Below, piece by piece: positions 48,777-57,253 of a stretch of 64,000 nucleotides of DNA; within the stretch, counting starts at the first letter, position 1, and the number at the start of each line of letters is the position of its first letter. A program made the translations under genes and the position numbers. The notes below the pieces were generated by a model. The model was not told where the DNA came from. It saw only the letters and a program-made list of their open reading frames with translations, and did not search any database. This stretch comes from Ornithinimicrobium flavum (GTDB lineage: Bacteria; Actinomycetota; Actinomycetes; Actinomycetales; Dermatophilaceae). Where the stretch lies: NCBI RefSeq assembly GCF_004526345.1, contig NZ_CP038213.1, positions 992,001-1,056,000 of the forward strand, in the 5' to 3' direction.

Positions 48777-49025
48777 TCAGCCGGCCCGACGGGCGCGGGC
48801 CTTGCGGCGCTTGAGCGCCCGACGCTCGTCCTCGGACAGCCCGCCCCAGACGCCGGCGTCCTGGCCCGTCTCCAGGGCCCACTTCAGACACGTGTCGATG
48901 ACGGGGCAGGTCCGGCAGACGGCCTTGGCGTCCTCGATCTGCTGCAGAGCAGGTCCGGTGTTGCCGATCGGGAAGAACAGCTCGGGATCTTCCTCGAGGC
49001 ACGCTGCGCGGTCGCGCCAGTCCAT
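48777..49025 (-). CDS. whiB1: WhiB-family regulator WhiB1
   Basis: Iron-sulfur regulator of 82 residues. MDWRDRAACLEEDPELFFPI is the WhiB1/WblE signature. The four cysteines are in AAC, VCRTCPVIDTC. GVWGGLSEDERRALKRRK is the turn and basic helix. WhiB1 is essential in M. tuberculosis, senses NO, and binds the sigma-A C-terminal domain. ATG 49025 follows AAGGAGC. The gene has a long divergent upstream region with a hairpin in its leader. Confidence 0.93.
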   Translation of the reverse strand: MDWRDRAACLEEDPELFFPIGNTGPALQQIEDAKAVCRTCPVIDTCLKWALETGQDAGVWGGLSEDERRALKRRKARARRAG

Positions 49026-49044
49026 CAGTGTTGCTCCTTGGTCC

Positions 49045-49059
49045 CTGCCCGGAGGGCAG
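49045..49059 (-). promoter_or_regulatory. hairpin in the whiB1 leader
   Basis: ctgccc-gga-gggcag forms a 6-bp perfect stem with a 3-nt loop, starting about 20 nt before the ATG and close to the ribosome binding site. The rest of the 49026-49295 gap shows no clear -35/-10 pair for whiB1. Confidence 0.4.
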
Positions 49060-49295
49060 TCGTCGTGTGGTCTCACCGCTCGGCCGGTTGCAGGGGGCTC
49101 GCCGAACGGGACGCCTCTTCGTTGATCCGTCCTGCGAGGGCCCCGGGAGGAACCTCGCTACATCTGCCTGGCCAACGCCTCGGTTGAGCACAGTGTTCCC
49201 GATCTTTTCATCCGGCCCCGCCTTAGCACAAGGGTTTCGCCGAACTCATGCCTCGGGGGGTATGAGGCATCCGTCACACCGGACGGTCGCCCACC

Positions 49296-49301
49296 TAGAG
49301 T
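49296..49301 (+). promoter_or_regulatory. -10 box (TAGAGT) for the amidohydrolase gene
   Basis: TAGAGT with a 6-nt spacer (all G) to ATG 49308. Confidence 0.55.
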
Positions 49302-49307
49302 GGGGGG

Positions 49308-50513
49308 ATGCCCTCCACCCCTGTCCTTGCCCTGGTCGGAGCCCGTGTGCTGCCGATCGACACCGCCCCCGTCGAGGACGGGACCGTCCTGCTGCGCGAC
49401 GGGCGCATCGAGGCTGTCGGCCCCCGCGGCGAGGTCGAGGTCCCCGCGGAGGCGGAGGTCGTCGACGTCTCGGGCGGCTGGCTGCTGCCCGGGCTGGTCG
49501 ACGCCCACGTGCACCTCGGCGTCTGGGAGGAGGGGGAGGGCTGGGCCGGTCAGGACACCAACGAGATGACCGACCCGGTCATGGCCGCCGCCCGGGCCAT
49601 CGACGGCATCAACCCCCGCGAGCAGGGCTTCGACGACGCCCTCATGGGTGGCATCACGACGGTCAACGTCAACCCCGGCTCCGGCAACCCGATCGGCGGG
49701 CAGGCGGTGGCCCTCAAGACCTACGGCCGCGTCGTGGACGAGATGGTCCTGCGCAACCCCTCCGGGGTGAAGGCCGCGCTGGGGGAGAACCCGAAGCGCG
49801 TCTACGGGGACCAGAAGAAGACGCCGTCGACCCGGCTGGGCGTCGCGCTCGTGCTGCGTCGTGCTTTCGCCGCCGCCCGTTCCTACCAGGCGAAGGTCGC
49901 CGCGGCCGACGGCAAGCCGGTCGACACCGACCTCGTCTCCGAGATCCTCGTCAAGGTCCTGGAGGGGGAGATCCCCTGGCGGCAGCACTGCCACCGTGCC
50001 GACGACATCGCCACGGCCCTGAGGCTCGCCGACGAGTTCGGTTACCGCCTGGTCCTCGACCACGGCACCGAGAGCTACCTGATGGCCGACCTGCTCGCCG
50101 AGCGGCAGGTCCCGGTCCTCTACGGGCCGATGATCGTCTCCCGGTCCAAGGTCGAGGTGAGGGACCGGTCGCTGCGCGCGCCGGGGATCCTCGACCGGGC
50201 CGGGGTGGAGGTGTCGCTCATCACCGACCACCCGGTCGTCCCGATCGAGTACCTCATCACCCAGGTCGCCCTGGCCGTGCGCGAGGGCATGGACCGGGAC
50301 GCGGCGCTGCGGGCGGTGACGATCAACCCGGCGCGCGTCCTGGGCGTGGAGGACCGGGTCGGCTCCCTGGCACCGGGCAAGGACGCGGACGTCGTCCTGT
50401 GGTCCGGCGACCCGCTCGACCTCCAGTCGCGCGTGCTGCGCACCTGGATCGACGGGACCGAGGTCTACACGTATGACGCTGCCGTCGGCAGGGGCACCGT
50501 CCGGCCCCGCTGA
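49308..50513 (+). CDS. amidohydrolase, imidazolonepropionase-like
   Basis: Metal-dependent hydrolase of 401 residues. LLPGLVDAHVHLGV carries the HxH metal pair near residue 70. The later ligand region includes HCHRADDIATALRLADEFGY and RLVLDHGTESYLMADLLAER, with ITDHPVVP near residue 305 as the catalytic aspartate. LGVEDRVGSLAPGKDADVVL is the usual composite-domain end. The substrate is unknown; relatives act on cyclic amides or imidazolones. It is a single-gene unit facing the FhuF-like gene. Confidence 0.85.
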   Translation: MPSTPVLALVGARVLPIDTAPVEDGTVLLRDGRIEAVGPRGEVEVPAEAEVVDVSGGWLLPGLVDAHVHLGVWEEGEGWAGQDTNEMTDPVMAAARAIDGINPREQGFDDALMGGITTVNVNPGSGNPIGGQAVALKTYGRVVDEMVLRNPSGVKAALGENPKRVYGDQKKTPSTRLGVALVLRRAFAAARSYQAKVAAADGKPVDTDLVSEILVKVLEGEIPWRQHCHRADDIATALRLADEFGYRLVLDHGTESYLMADLLAERQVPVLYGPMIVSRSKVEVRDRSLRAPGILDRAGVEVSLITDHPVVPIEYLITQVALAVREGMDRDAALRAVTINPARVLGVEDRVGSLAPGKDADVVLWSGDPLDLQSRVLRTWIDGTEVYTYDAAVGRGTVRPR

Positions 50514-50553
50514 CCGGCGGGGTCGGCCCGGACAGGCGGGGTCCGGCGGCCCC

Positions 50554-51345
50554 TCAGTGACCCGGGGTGACTTGCTCGGGTCGTGACGGCGCGAGCACGC
50601 AGTCGGGGCACAGGCCGTGCTCCGGCAACCGGTAGAACACGCAACAGCCGGAGCGCAGGAAGGCCTCGTCGGGGCGCTCCATCGGTCCTCCGACCCCGAC
50701 CGGCAGGCCGTCCGGGTCGACCGTCCCGCCACCGGCGGCCACGGCCGGGTGGTCCAGCAGCGAGCGGGTGAGCGACCAGGTGGCGGCGGCCCGGTCGGGC
50801 CGCAGGCGGGCCAGCACGCGGGCGCCGCCGACGAGCGCGGAGGTGCTGTTGCTCGCGAGCACCCGCCGCGGGGTGCGGCCCACCCGTGAGCACGCCGTCT
50901 CCAGGTCGGCGAGCCCCGCCTCCACGACCAGCTCGCCCACGAGGCGAGCGGCGTCGGCGGGCCGGGAGACCGCATACCCCGCGTCCGGGTCCCTCAGCCC
51001 GAGGGGGACGGGGCCACGGTGCTCGGGGCTGGCCACGAGGTTGTCGCCCGTCAGCGCCGGGACCCAGCCGTGCAGCGCGGCCCCGGCGAGGGCGACCGAC
51101 CACAGCCGGGAGGCCAGCGAGACCTGGACGGCCGACACCGCCACCTTGGGGTCGAGGTCTGCCGCGGGCAGGCTCGCCCCCTCGGCGAGGACGGCACGGA
51201 CGGCGGCGAAGCGGCCGGTCAGCGCCGGCTCGGCCAGCACGTCGGGCCAGGGCACGGCACCGCTGGTGGCGTCCGGGGCCGCGGCCAGCGAGAAGAAGCC
51301 GCCGAGCTCCTCCAGGGTCGCCAGCCAGGAGTCGGGTGCGGTCAT
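50554..51345 (-). CDS. (2Fe-2S)-binding FhuF-like ferric-reductase family protein
   Basis: Protein of 263 residues. The C-terminus has the FhuF-type [2Fe-2S] motif RSGCCVFYRLPEHGLCPDCV (CCx10Cx2C). The rest is helical and Ala-rich. FhuF proteins release iron from ferric siderophores in the cytoplasm. No siderophore genes are nearby. It lies 74 nt downstream of ppdK on the same strand, separated by a strong hairpin, so it may have its own promoter. Confidence 0.83.
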   Translation of the reverse strand: MTAPDSWLATLEELGGFFSLAAAPDATSGAVPWPDVLAEPALTGRFAAVRAVLAEGASLPAADLDPKVAVSAVQVSLASRLWSVALAGAALHGWVPALTGDNLVASPEHRGPVPLGLRDPDAGYAVSRPADAARLVGELVVEAGLADLETACSRVGRTPRRVLASNSTSALVGGARVLARLRPDRAAATWSLTRSLLDHPAVAAGGGTVDPDGLPVGVGGPMERPDEAFLRSGCCVFYRLPEHGLCPDCVLAPSRPEQVTPGH

Positions 51346-51364
51346 GGGGTCCTTCCGGTCACGG

Positions 51365-51395
51365 CGACGCCCGGCCGGGACCCGACCGGGCGTCG
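51365..51395 (-). terminator. ppdK terminator hairpin
   Basis: A perfect 10-bp stem cgacgcccgg/ccgggcgtcg with an 11-nt loop, 25 nt after the ppdK stop and before the FhuF-like gene. Confidence 0.6.
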
Positions 51396-51419
51396 CGCGG
51401 GTGGTGGGTGTCGAGGCGG

Positions 51420-54086
51420 TCAGCCGTCGGCCCGGCGCTCACCCTTCAGCACCGCACGCGCGGCCGCGAACCGGGCGATCGGGACGCGGAAGGGCGAGCA
51501 GGAGACGTAGTCCAGGCCGGCGTTCTCGAAGAACTGGATCGACTCGGGGTCGCCCCCGTGCTCGCCGCAGACCCCCATCTTCAGGCCGGGCCTGGCCGAG
51601 CGGCCCCGGTCGACGCCGATCTGCACCAGACCTCCCACGCCATCCTGGTCGATCGACTCGAAGGGGTTGCTCGGAATGACCTCGTCGGTGACGTAGTGCG
51701 TCAGGAAGCCGCCCTCGGCGTCGTCGCGGGAGATGCCGATGCCGGTCTGGGTGAGGTCGTTGGTGCCGAAGGAGAAGAAGTCGGCGTGCTCGGCGATCTG
51801 GTCGGCGACGATGGCCGCCCGCGGCAGCTCGATCATCGTGCCGATCGTGACGTCCAGCGACGCCCCGGCCGCCTGCAGCTCGTCGGCGACCGCACGCTCG
51901 ACGATCTCGCGCTGGGCCTTGATCTCGCTGGCGTAGGCGACCAGGGGGATCATGATCTCCACGCCGACGGTCTCGCCCTCGCGCTCGCGCACCGCCAGGG
52001 CGGCGCGGATGATCGCGCGGGTCTGCATGTCCGGGATCTCGGGGTAGAGCATCGCCAGTCGGCAGCCGCGGGTGCCGAGCATGGGGTTCTGCTCGTGCAG
52101 GCGCTTGACCTGGCCGAGCAGCACCCTGGCCCGCTCCAGCTCCTGGGCGTCGCCCCCGGTGAGCTCCAGGCGCTGGACCAGCAGCGACTGCTCGACGAGG
52201 TCGGGGAGGAACTCGTGGAGGGGCGGGTCGAGCAAGCGCACCGTCACCGGCAGGCCCTTCATGGCGGTGAAGATGCCCTCGAAGTCCTCCTGCTGCATGG
52301 GCAGGATCTGCTCCAGGGCCGCCGCGCGCTCGTCCTCGGTCTCGGCCAGGATCATCCGGCGCACCGCGGGGAGCCGGTCGGCGGCCATGAACATGTGCTC
52401 CGTGCGGCACAGCCCGATGCCCTCGGCCCCCAGCTCACGGGCCTTGGCCGCGTCCTCGTCGGTGTCGGCGTTGGCCCGCACCCCGAGGCGCCGGACGTCG
52501 TCGGCCCAGCTGACGATGGCCTCGAAGTCCTCGTTGATCTGCGGCGGGACCAGCTCTAGGGCCTCGCCGTAGACGTCGCCGGTCGTCCCGTCCAGGGTGA
52601 GCAGGTCGCCCTCGTGGTAGACGGCGTCACCGATGGTCAGGGTCTTCTCCGAGGTGTCGATCCGGATCGCCGAGGCTCCCGCCACGCACGGCTTGCCCAT
52701 GCCCCGGGCCACCACGGCGGCGTGGGAGGTCATGCCACCGTGGGCGGTCAGCACCCCCTGGGCGACGATGACGCCGTGGATGTCGTCGGGGGTGGTCTCG
52801 TAGCGCACGAGCACGACGGGCTCGCCGGCACCGCCCCGCTCCGCGGCCGTGTCGGCGTCGAAGACGAGCTCGCCGACCGCCGCACCGGGGGAGGCGGGAA
52901 GACCCCGGGTCACCGGTGACCTCCCGTGCTGGGGGTCGATCGCCGGGTGCAGGAGCTGGTCGAGCTGGCTGGGCTCGACGCGCTGCAGGGCCTCCTCGCG
53001 CGTGAGCACCCCCTCCTGCACCATGTCGCGGGCGACCCGGAGGGCCGCCGCGGCGGTGCGCTTGCCGTTGCGGGTCTGCAGCAGGTAGAGCGTGCCGTCC
53101 TCGACGGTGAACTCGATGTCCTGCATGTCCTTGTAGTGGGCCTCGAGGTCGTGCATCGTCTGTCGCAGCTGCGCGTAGGCCTCCGGCAGCACCCCCTCCA
53201 TCTCGGCCAGCGGCCGCGGCGTGCGGATGCCGGAGACGACGTCCTCGCCCTGGGCGTTGACGAGGAACTCGCCGTAGAGCTCGTGCTCGCCGGTGGAGGG
53301 GTTGCGGGTGAAGCAGACGCCGGTCGCGGAGGTGTCGCCGCGGTTGCCGAAGACCATCTGCATGACGTTCACGGCCGTGCCGAGGTCGTCGGGGATGTTG
53401 TTGGCCTTCCGGTAGACCCGGGCCCGCGGCGTGTCCCAGGAGCGGAAGACCGCGTCGACGGCGCCGCGCAGCTGCTCCAGCGGGTCGGTCGGCAGGTCCC
53501 GACCCAGCTCCCGGCGGGAGACGTCCTTGAAGGTCGCCACCAGCTCCTGCAGGTCCTCGGTGCTCAGGTCGGTGTCCTGCGCGACCCCGCGGCGTGCCTT
53601 GAGGGAGGTCAGCTCGTCCTCGTAGACGTGCGGGGGGACACCCTCGACGACGTCGCCGTACATCTGCAGGAACCGGCGGTAGGAGTCCCAGGCGAAGCGC
53701 GGGTTGTCCGCCTCGGAGGCAAGGGCGTGCACGGTCTCGTCACCGATCCCGAGGTTGAGGATGGTGTCCATCATCCCGGGCATGGAGAAGACCGCACCCG
53801 AGCGGACCGAGAGCAGCAGGGGCTTCTCGCCCCCCAGGGTGCGCCCCGTGCGCTCCTCGAGCCGGGCCACGGCCGCGGTGATGTCGTCCCACAGCCCGTC
53901 CGGCCACCGCCCGTGCGCCTCCATGGTGTCGACGCACGCCACCGTGCTCACGGTGAAGCCGTCCGGCACCGGGATGCCGAGCCGCTTCATCTCGGCCAGG
54001 TTGGCACCCTTGCCCCCGAGCAGGACTTTCATGTCCGCCCGACCCTCGGACATGTCGTACAGGTACTTCGCGGCCTCATCGTTCAT
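51420..54086 (-). CDS. ppdK: pyruvate, phosphate dikinase
   Basis: PPDK of 888 residues that interconverts pyruvate + ATP + Pi and PEP + AMP + PPi. The N-terminal nucleotide domain has LLGGKGANLAEMKRLGIPVP and GMMDTILNLGIGDETVHALA. The central phosphohistidine domain has GGMTSHAAVVARGMGKPCVA; the His is the phosphocarrier and the preceding Thr is the usual regulatory site. The PEP domain shows GIGLCRTEHMF and FFSFGTNDLTQTGIGISRDD. It lies downstream of its regulator ppsR on the same strand, 82 nt apart. AAGGAG precedes ATG 54086. A leaderless short ORF overlaps its start. Confidence 0.96.
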   Translation of the reverse strand: MNDEAAKYLYDMSEGRADMKVLLGGKGANLAEMKRLGIPVPDGFTVSTVACVDTMEAHGRWPDGLWDDITAAVARLEERTGRTLGGEKPLLLSVRSGAVFSMPGMMDTILNLGIGDETVHALASEADNPRFAWDSYRRFLQMYGDVVEGVPPHVYEDELTSLKARRGVAQDTDLSTEDLQELVATFKDVSRRELGRDLPTDPLEQLRGAVDAVFRSWDTPRARVYRKANNIPDDLGTAVNVMQMVFGNRGDTSATGVCFTRNPSTGEHELYGEFLVNAQGEDVVSGIRTPRPLAEMEGVLPEAYAQLRQTMHDLEAHYKDMQDIEFTVEDGTLYLLQTRNGKRTAAAALRVARDMVQEGVLTREEALQRVEPSQLDQLLHPAIDPQHGRSPVTRGLPASPGAAVGELVFDADTAAERGGAGEPVVLVRYETTPDDIHGVIVAQGVLTAHGGMTSHAAVVARGMGKPCVAGASAIRIDTSEKTLTIGDAVYHEGDLLTLDGTTGDVYGEALELVPPQINEDFEAIVSWADDVRRLGVRANADTDEDAAKARELGAEGIGLCRTEHMFMAADRLPAVRRMILAETEDERAAALEQILPMQQEDFEGIFTAMKGLPVTVRLLDPPLHEFLPDLVEQSLLVQRLELTGGDAQELERARVLLGQVKRLHEQNPMLGTRGCRLAMLYPEIPDMQTRAIIRAALAVREREGETVGVEIMIPLVAYASEIKAQREIVERAVADELQAAGASLDVTIGTMIELPRAAIVADQIAEHADFFSFGTNDLTQTGIGISRDDAEGGFLTHYVTDEVIPSNPFESIDQDGVGGLVQIGVDRGRSARPGLKMGVCGEHGGDPESIQFFENAGLDYVSCSPFRVPIARFAAARAVLKGERRADG

Positions 54087-54145
54087 GGGGTATGACGCTC
54101 CTTGCGGACGTGCGCCGCGTGACTCCGCTGCCCCGCGGCTGGCAT
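54083..54145 (-). CDS. candidate leaderless leader peptide (20 aa) overlapping the ppdK start
   Basis: The ORF begins MPAAGQRSHA at ATG 54145, exactly 6 nt after TAGGCT (54152-54157, minus strand). It is rich in His and Arg and ends ERHTP. Its TGA stop overlaps the ppdK start as ATGA. The ppdK ribosome binding site AAGGAG lies inside its last codons. The geometry suggests translational coupling between a leader peptide and ppdK. No homolog is known to me. Confidence 0.4.
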   Translation of the reverse strand: MPAAGQRSHAAHVRKERHTP

Positions 54146-54151
54146 GCCCCG

Positions 54152-54157
54152 AGCCTA
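54152..54157 (-). promoter_or_regulatory. -10 box (TAGGCT) upstream of ppdK
   Basis: TAGGCT on the minus strand, in the 82-nt gap between ppsR and ppdK, 6 nt before the leader-peptide ATG. Confidence 0.5.
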
Positions 54158-54168
54158 TCGGTGACCCC

Positions 54169-55008
54169 TCAGCCGCCCTGAGCCGACTCCTTGCGTCGCT
54201 CGACCAGCTCGATCACCCTCCCGGCCGCCTCCTCCAGCGCCAGCTCCGTGGTGTCGATGACCGGGCAGCCCAGGCTGCGCTGGACCTGCGCCACCTGGTC
54301 GAGCTCGTCGAAGATCTTGGCCAGGTCGCTGTACCCGTCGCGGTGCACGGCCGCGCTGCCCATGGCCCGGACGCGTCGCCCGCGGATGAGCTGGAGCCGC
54401 TCCGGGTCGATGGTCAGGCCGACGATCTTCCACCGCTCCAGGGTGCGCAGCTCCGCGGGCGGGTCGATGCCCGGGACCAACGGGATGTTGGCGGTCTTGA
54501 ACCCGAGGTAGCCGAGGTACATCGACAGCGGGGTCTTACCCGAGCGGCTGACCCCGACGAGCACGATGTCGGCCTCGCGCAGGTGGTTGGACAGCTTGCC
54601 GTCGTCGTTGGCGATGGAGAACTCCATCGCCTGGACCCGCTTGAAGTAGTCCTCGCTCACCCCGACGGGGCGGATGACGCGCTCCGGGTCCTGCCCGGTG
54701 GCGGTGGTCAGCGCCGTGACGGCGGGCTCGAGCAGGTCCGCGTGCGGCAGGCTGCGCTCGGTGCAGAGCTGGGCGACCAGGTGGCGCAGGGCCTCGTCGA
54801 CGACGGTGGAGAAGACGACCGTGCGGACCCGGTCGGCGTGCATGCGGCCGAACGCGTCGTGCAGGCCGTCGGCACTGGTCTGCCGGGGGTGGCGGATAAT
54901 CCGCACGTCGTAGCCGGCGTACTGCGCGGCCGCCGCGCGGGCGACGCGGGCGGCCGTGTCGCCGGTCGAGTCGGCGATGATGTGCACCTCGATGGGCGTG
55001 CGGGACAT
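54169..55008 (-). CDS. ppsR: pyruvate, phosphate dikinase regulatory protein (PEP synthase regulator family)
   Basis: Bifunctional kinase/phosphorylase of 279 residues that inactivates PPDK by ADP-dependent phosphorylation of its Thr and reverses this with Pi. It starts VHIIADSTGDTAARVARAAA, typical of the DUF299 family. The P-loop-like site is VLVGVSRSGKTPLSMYLGYL near residue 150. NIPLVPGIDPPAEL and ALEEAAGRVIELV follow. The position directly before ppdK settles the substrate. ATG 55008 lies 6 nt after TACCCT (55015-55020, minus strand). Confidence 0.94.
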   Translation of the reverse strand: MSRTPIEVHIIADSTGDTAARVARAAAAQYAGYDVRIIRHPRQTSADGLHDAFGRMHADRVRTVVFSTVVDEALRHLVAQLCTERSLPHADLLEPAVTALTTATGQDPERVIRPVGVSEDYFKRVQAMEFSIANDDGKLSNHLREADIVLVGVSRSGKTPLSMYLGYLGFKTANIPLVPGIDPPAELRTLERWKIVGLTIDPERLQLIRGRRVRAMGSAAVHRDGYSDLAKIFDELDQVAQVQRSLGCPVIDTTELALEEAAGRVIELVERRKESAQGG

Positions 55009-55014
55009 GCACCG

Positions 55015-55020
55015 AGGGTA
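55015..55020 (-). promoter_or_regulatory. -10 box (TACCCT) for ppsR
   Basis: TACCCT on the minus strand with a 6-nt spacer to ATG 55008. Confidence 0.45.
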
Positions 55021-55049
55021 CGGCGTGCGCCCCGGCGGGGCGCGCAGGC

Positions 55050-55250
55050 TCAGACCGGCTCGTTGCGCTCGCCGGGGGAGGGCTCGGCGGTGGTCGCCAG
55101 ATCCTCCCCCTCGACCACGCTCTCGACCTCGGTCCCCGGGGCCGTCGTCAGCTGGTCGTCCTCGGCGTTGTCGCTGGTGCCGAAGTCCCCGCCGACGAAG
55201 TGGCCCTCCTCGGGCTCGGGCTGCTCGGGAGACGTGGGGTGCTCGCTCAT
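55050..55250 (-). CDS. small acidic hypothetical protein
   Basis: Protein of 66 residues, strongly acidic and without hydrophobic segments (PEEGHFVGGDFGTSDNAEDD, VESVVEGEDL). Probably disordered. No family is recognised. It lies between a DUF4282 gene and ppsR on the same strand. Evidence for coding is the clean ATG start and the typical third-position GC; there is no clear ribosome binding site. Confidence 0.5.
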   Translation of the reverse strand: MSEHPTSPEQPEPEEGHFVGGDFGTSDNAEDDQLTTAPGTEVESVVEGEDLATTAEPSPGERNEPV

Positions 55251-55301
55251 GACCGTCACCCTGTCGCAGTCCGGGCCGACCGGCAACCGGGGCCTCCCTG
55301 C

Positions 55302-55667
55302 TCAGAGGGTCCGGGACGGGCCGTGGTGGACGTCCTCGCTCAGACGGATCACCGCGTAGTAGAGCTCCAGGCTCATCCGCACGAAGGCCAGGTAGAACAG
55401 GCCGAGGATGGGCGCACCGATCAGCTGGACCAGGCCGAGCACGGGGGAGGCGCCGAACTCTCCGCTGAAGTGCCGGAACGACGTCAGGAAGAGGAACAGG
55501 GTGAACAGGGCGATGAGGACGGTGCCGACGATGTAGACGATCTTGACGATCTTGGGGGTGACGAAGTGGTTGAAGTTGAAGTCGAAGAGGGCCTGGAAGA
55601 AGCCCGCGCCGTTGTTGTCGACGGCTCGGCCAGGGGTGGCCTGGGGGTGGTCGGGGGTGCTGGACAT
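55302..55667 (-). CDS. DUF4282 membrane protein
   Basis: Protein of 121 residues with two membrane helices (IVYIVGTVLIALFTLFLFLT and VLGLVQLIGAPILGLFYLAF) and the DUF4282 start FFQALFDFNFNHFVTPKIVK. The end VRMSLELYYAVIRLSEDV is conserved in the family. Function unknown. ATG 55667 begins MSSTPDHP. It is divergent from miaA. Confidence 0.85.
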   Translation of the reverse strand: MSSTPDHPQATPGRAVDNNGAGFFQALFDFNFNHFVTPKIVKIVYIVGTVLIALFTLFLFLTSFRHFSGEFGASPVLGLVQLIGAPILGLFYLAFVRMSLELYYAVIRLSEDVHHGPSRTL

Positions 55668-55738
55668 GGGGTCTCCGATCGTCGTGCGAGAACCCCGGTA
55701 GCGCCGATGCCCCCGGGCGCGGTGCCAGGATGTCAGAC

Positions 55739-56740
55739 ATGACGACATCGGGAGCGCACCGACCAGGCGTGTCGGCGCACCCGTCCGAGCGGCGACAGGT
55801 CGTGGCCGTCGTGGGGGCCACCGCGACCGGCAAGTCGGACCTCGGCCTGGCGCTCGCGCAGGAGCTGGGCGGCGAGGTCGTCAACGCCGACGCCTCGCAG
55901 CTCTACCGGGACATGGACATCGGGACGGCCAAGCTCGGGCCGGAGCAGCGGCTCGGCATACCGCACCACCAGCTGGACGTGCTCGGGGTGCGCGAGGAGG
56001 CCAGCGTCGCGGCATACCAGGCCTCCGCACGGGCGGACCTCGCGGCGATCCGGGCGCGGGGGGCCGTGCCTGTGGTGGTCGGGGGGTCCGGGCTGTATGT
56101 CCGGGCGCTGCTGGACCGCCTGGAGATTCCGCCGACGGACCCCGGGGTGCGGTCCCGGTGGGAGGGGGAGCTGGCCCGGGTCGGTCCGCAGGCGCTGCAC
56201 CGCCGGCTCATGAGCCTCGACCCGGTGGCGGCGGGGTCGATCGAGCCGGGCAACGGCCGGCGGGTCGTGCGAGCCCTGGAGGTGATCGAGCTGACCGGCA
56301 GGCCCTTCAGCGCGACGATGCCGACCCGCGAGCTGGTCGAACCGACCGTCCTGCTGGGGCTGCGCACCGAGCGACGGGTGCTCGACGAGCGGATCGCCGC
56401 CCGGGCGGCGCGGATGTGGGAGCGCGGTCTGGTGGAGGAGGTCCGCGAGCTCGAGCGGCACGGGCTGCGCGAGGGGCGCACGGCCCCCCGTGCGGTCGGC
56501 TACGCCCAGGCCCTGCGGCAGATCGACGGCGAGCTCACGCAGGACGAGGCGGTGGCGGACACCGTCGTCGCGACCCGGCGGCTGGCCCGTCGGCAGGAGA
56601 GATGGCTCGGTCCCGACCCGAGGATCCGGTGGCTGGACGCGGACCTCCCGGGGCGGCGGTTGCTCGAGCAGGCCCTGGCTCTCCTGGACGCGGCGCCGCC
56701 GGCCCGGGACGCCAGGGCGGGCGTGGGCACCGGCAGGTAG
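55739..56740 (+). CDS. miaA: tRNA dimethylallyltransferase
   Basis: MiaA, 333 residues, adds a dimethylallyl group to A37 of tRNAs that read UNN codons. The P-loop is VVGATATGKSDLGLALA. NADASQLYRDMDIGTAKLG and PHHQLDVLGVREEASVAAYQ bind tRNA and substrate. VVVGGSGLYVRALLDRL and RAVGYAQALRQIDGEL are also family motifs. I prefer ATG 55739, 7 nt after a CAGGAT box; ATG 55730 is three codons longer. In relatives miaA is followed by dapF and hflX; here a PHA locus follows. Confidence 0.94.
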   Translation: MTTSGAHRPGVSAHPSERRQVVAVVGATATGKSDLGLALAQELGGEVVNADASQLYRDMDIGTAKLGPEQRLGIPHHQLDVLGVREEASVAAYQASARADLAAIRARGAVPVVVGGSGLYVRALLDRLEIPPTDPGVRSRWEGELARVGPQALHRRLMSLDPVAAGSIEPGNGRRVVRALEVIELTGRPFSATMPTRELVEPTVLLGLRTERRVLDERIAARAARMWERGLVEEVRELERHGLREGRTAPRAVGYAQALRQIDGELTQDEAVADTVVATRRLARRQERWLGPDPRIRWLDADLPGRRLLEQALALLDAAPPARDARAGVGTGR

Positions 56741-56800
56741 TCTTCCCCCAGAACGCGAGGCACAGGGCCGCAACGGTCCTCGACCGAAGGGATGGCTGTC

Positions 56801-57250
56801 ATGGCCGACGAGGCGGACGCCACCGGGACCCAGCAGTTCCGGCGGCAGCTGGATGACTTCCTCTCCACCGCCGCCCCCGGGCTCGAGGAGGTCACGACCT
56901 CCAAGGCCTTCGGCACCATGCTGGCGCAGGCGGTGGGCAACATGGTGGCCCTCCACCGGATCGGCAATGACGTGCTCGACCTGGCGATCCGCAACGTCCG
57001 CCTCGCCGGGCGCGCCGACGTCACCACGCTGCACAAGCAGCTGGCCCGCACCGAGGACAAGCTCGAGCACGTCCTGGAGGTCGTCGAACGGCTCGAGGAC
57101 GAGCTGGTCGCCGAGCGCCGGCGCAACGCCTCGGTGGCGCAGGCCCAGGCCGCGGGCGACGGGGACGACACCGACGAGACGCCGCCGACCACCACCCGCA
57201 CCACCCGTCGCGGCAGCGGCACCCGGCGGACCACCGGTCAGGACGGCTGA
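56801..57250 (+). CDS. PHA synthase accessory protein, PhaR/PhaE-like
   Basis: Protein of 149 residues. MLAQAVGNMVALHRIGNDVL and VRLAGRADVTTLHKQLARTE are followed by a coiled coil (DKLEHVLEVVERLEDELVAE). The RxDVxxLxxxLxxxE segment before the coiled coil resembles the end of PhaE and PhaR, the small subunits that class III and IV synthases need. The C-terminus is Thr/Arg-rich (TTTRTTRRGSGTRRTT) and basic. It lies 3 nt before phaC. ATG 56801 is about 9 nt after GAAGGG; ATG 56792 abuts that site. The assignment is an inference from pattern and position. Confidence 0.6.
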   Translation: MADEADATGTQQFRRQLDDFLSTAAPGLEEVTTSKAFGTMLAQAVGNMVALHRIGNDVLDLAIRNVRLAGRADVTTLHKQLARTEDKLEHVLEVVERLEDELVAERRRNASVAQAQAAGDGDDTDETPPTTTRTTRRGSGTRRTTGQDG

Positions 57251-57253
57251 GCC

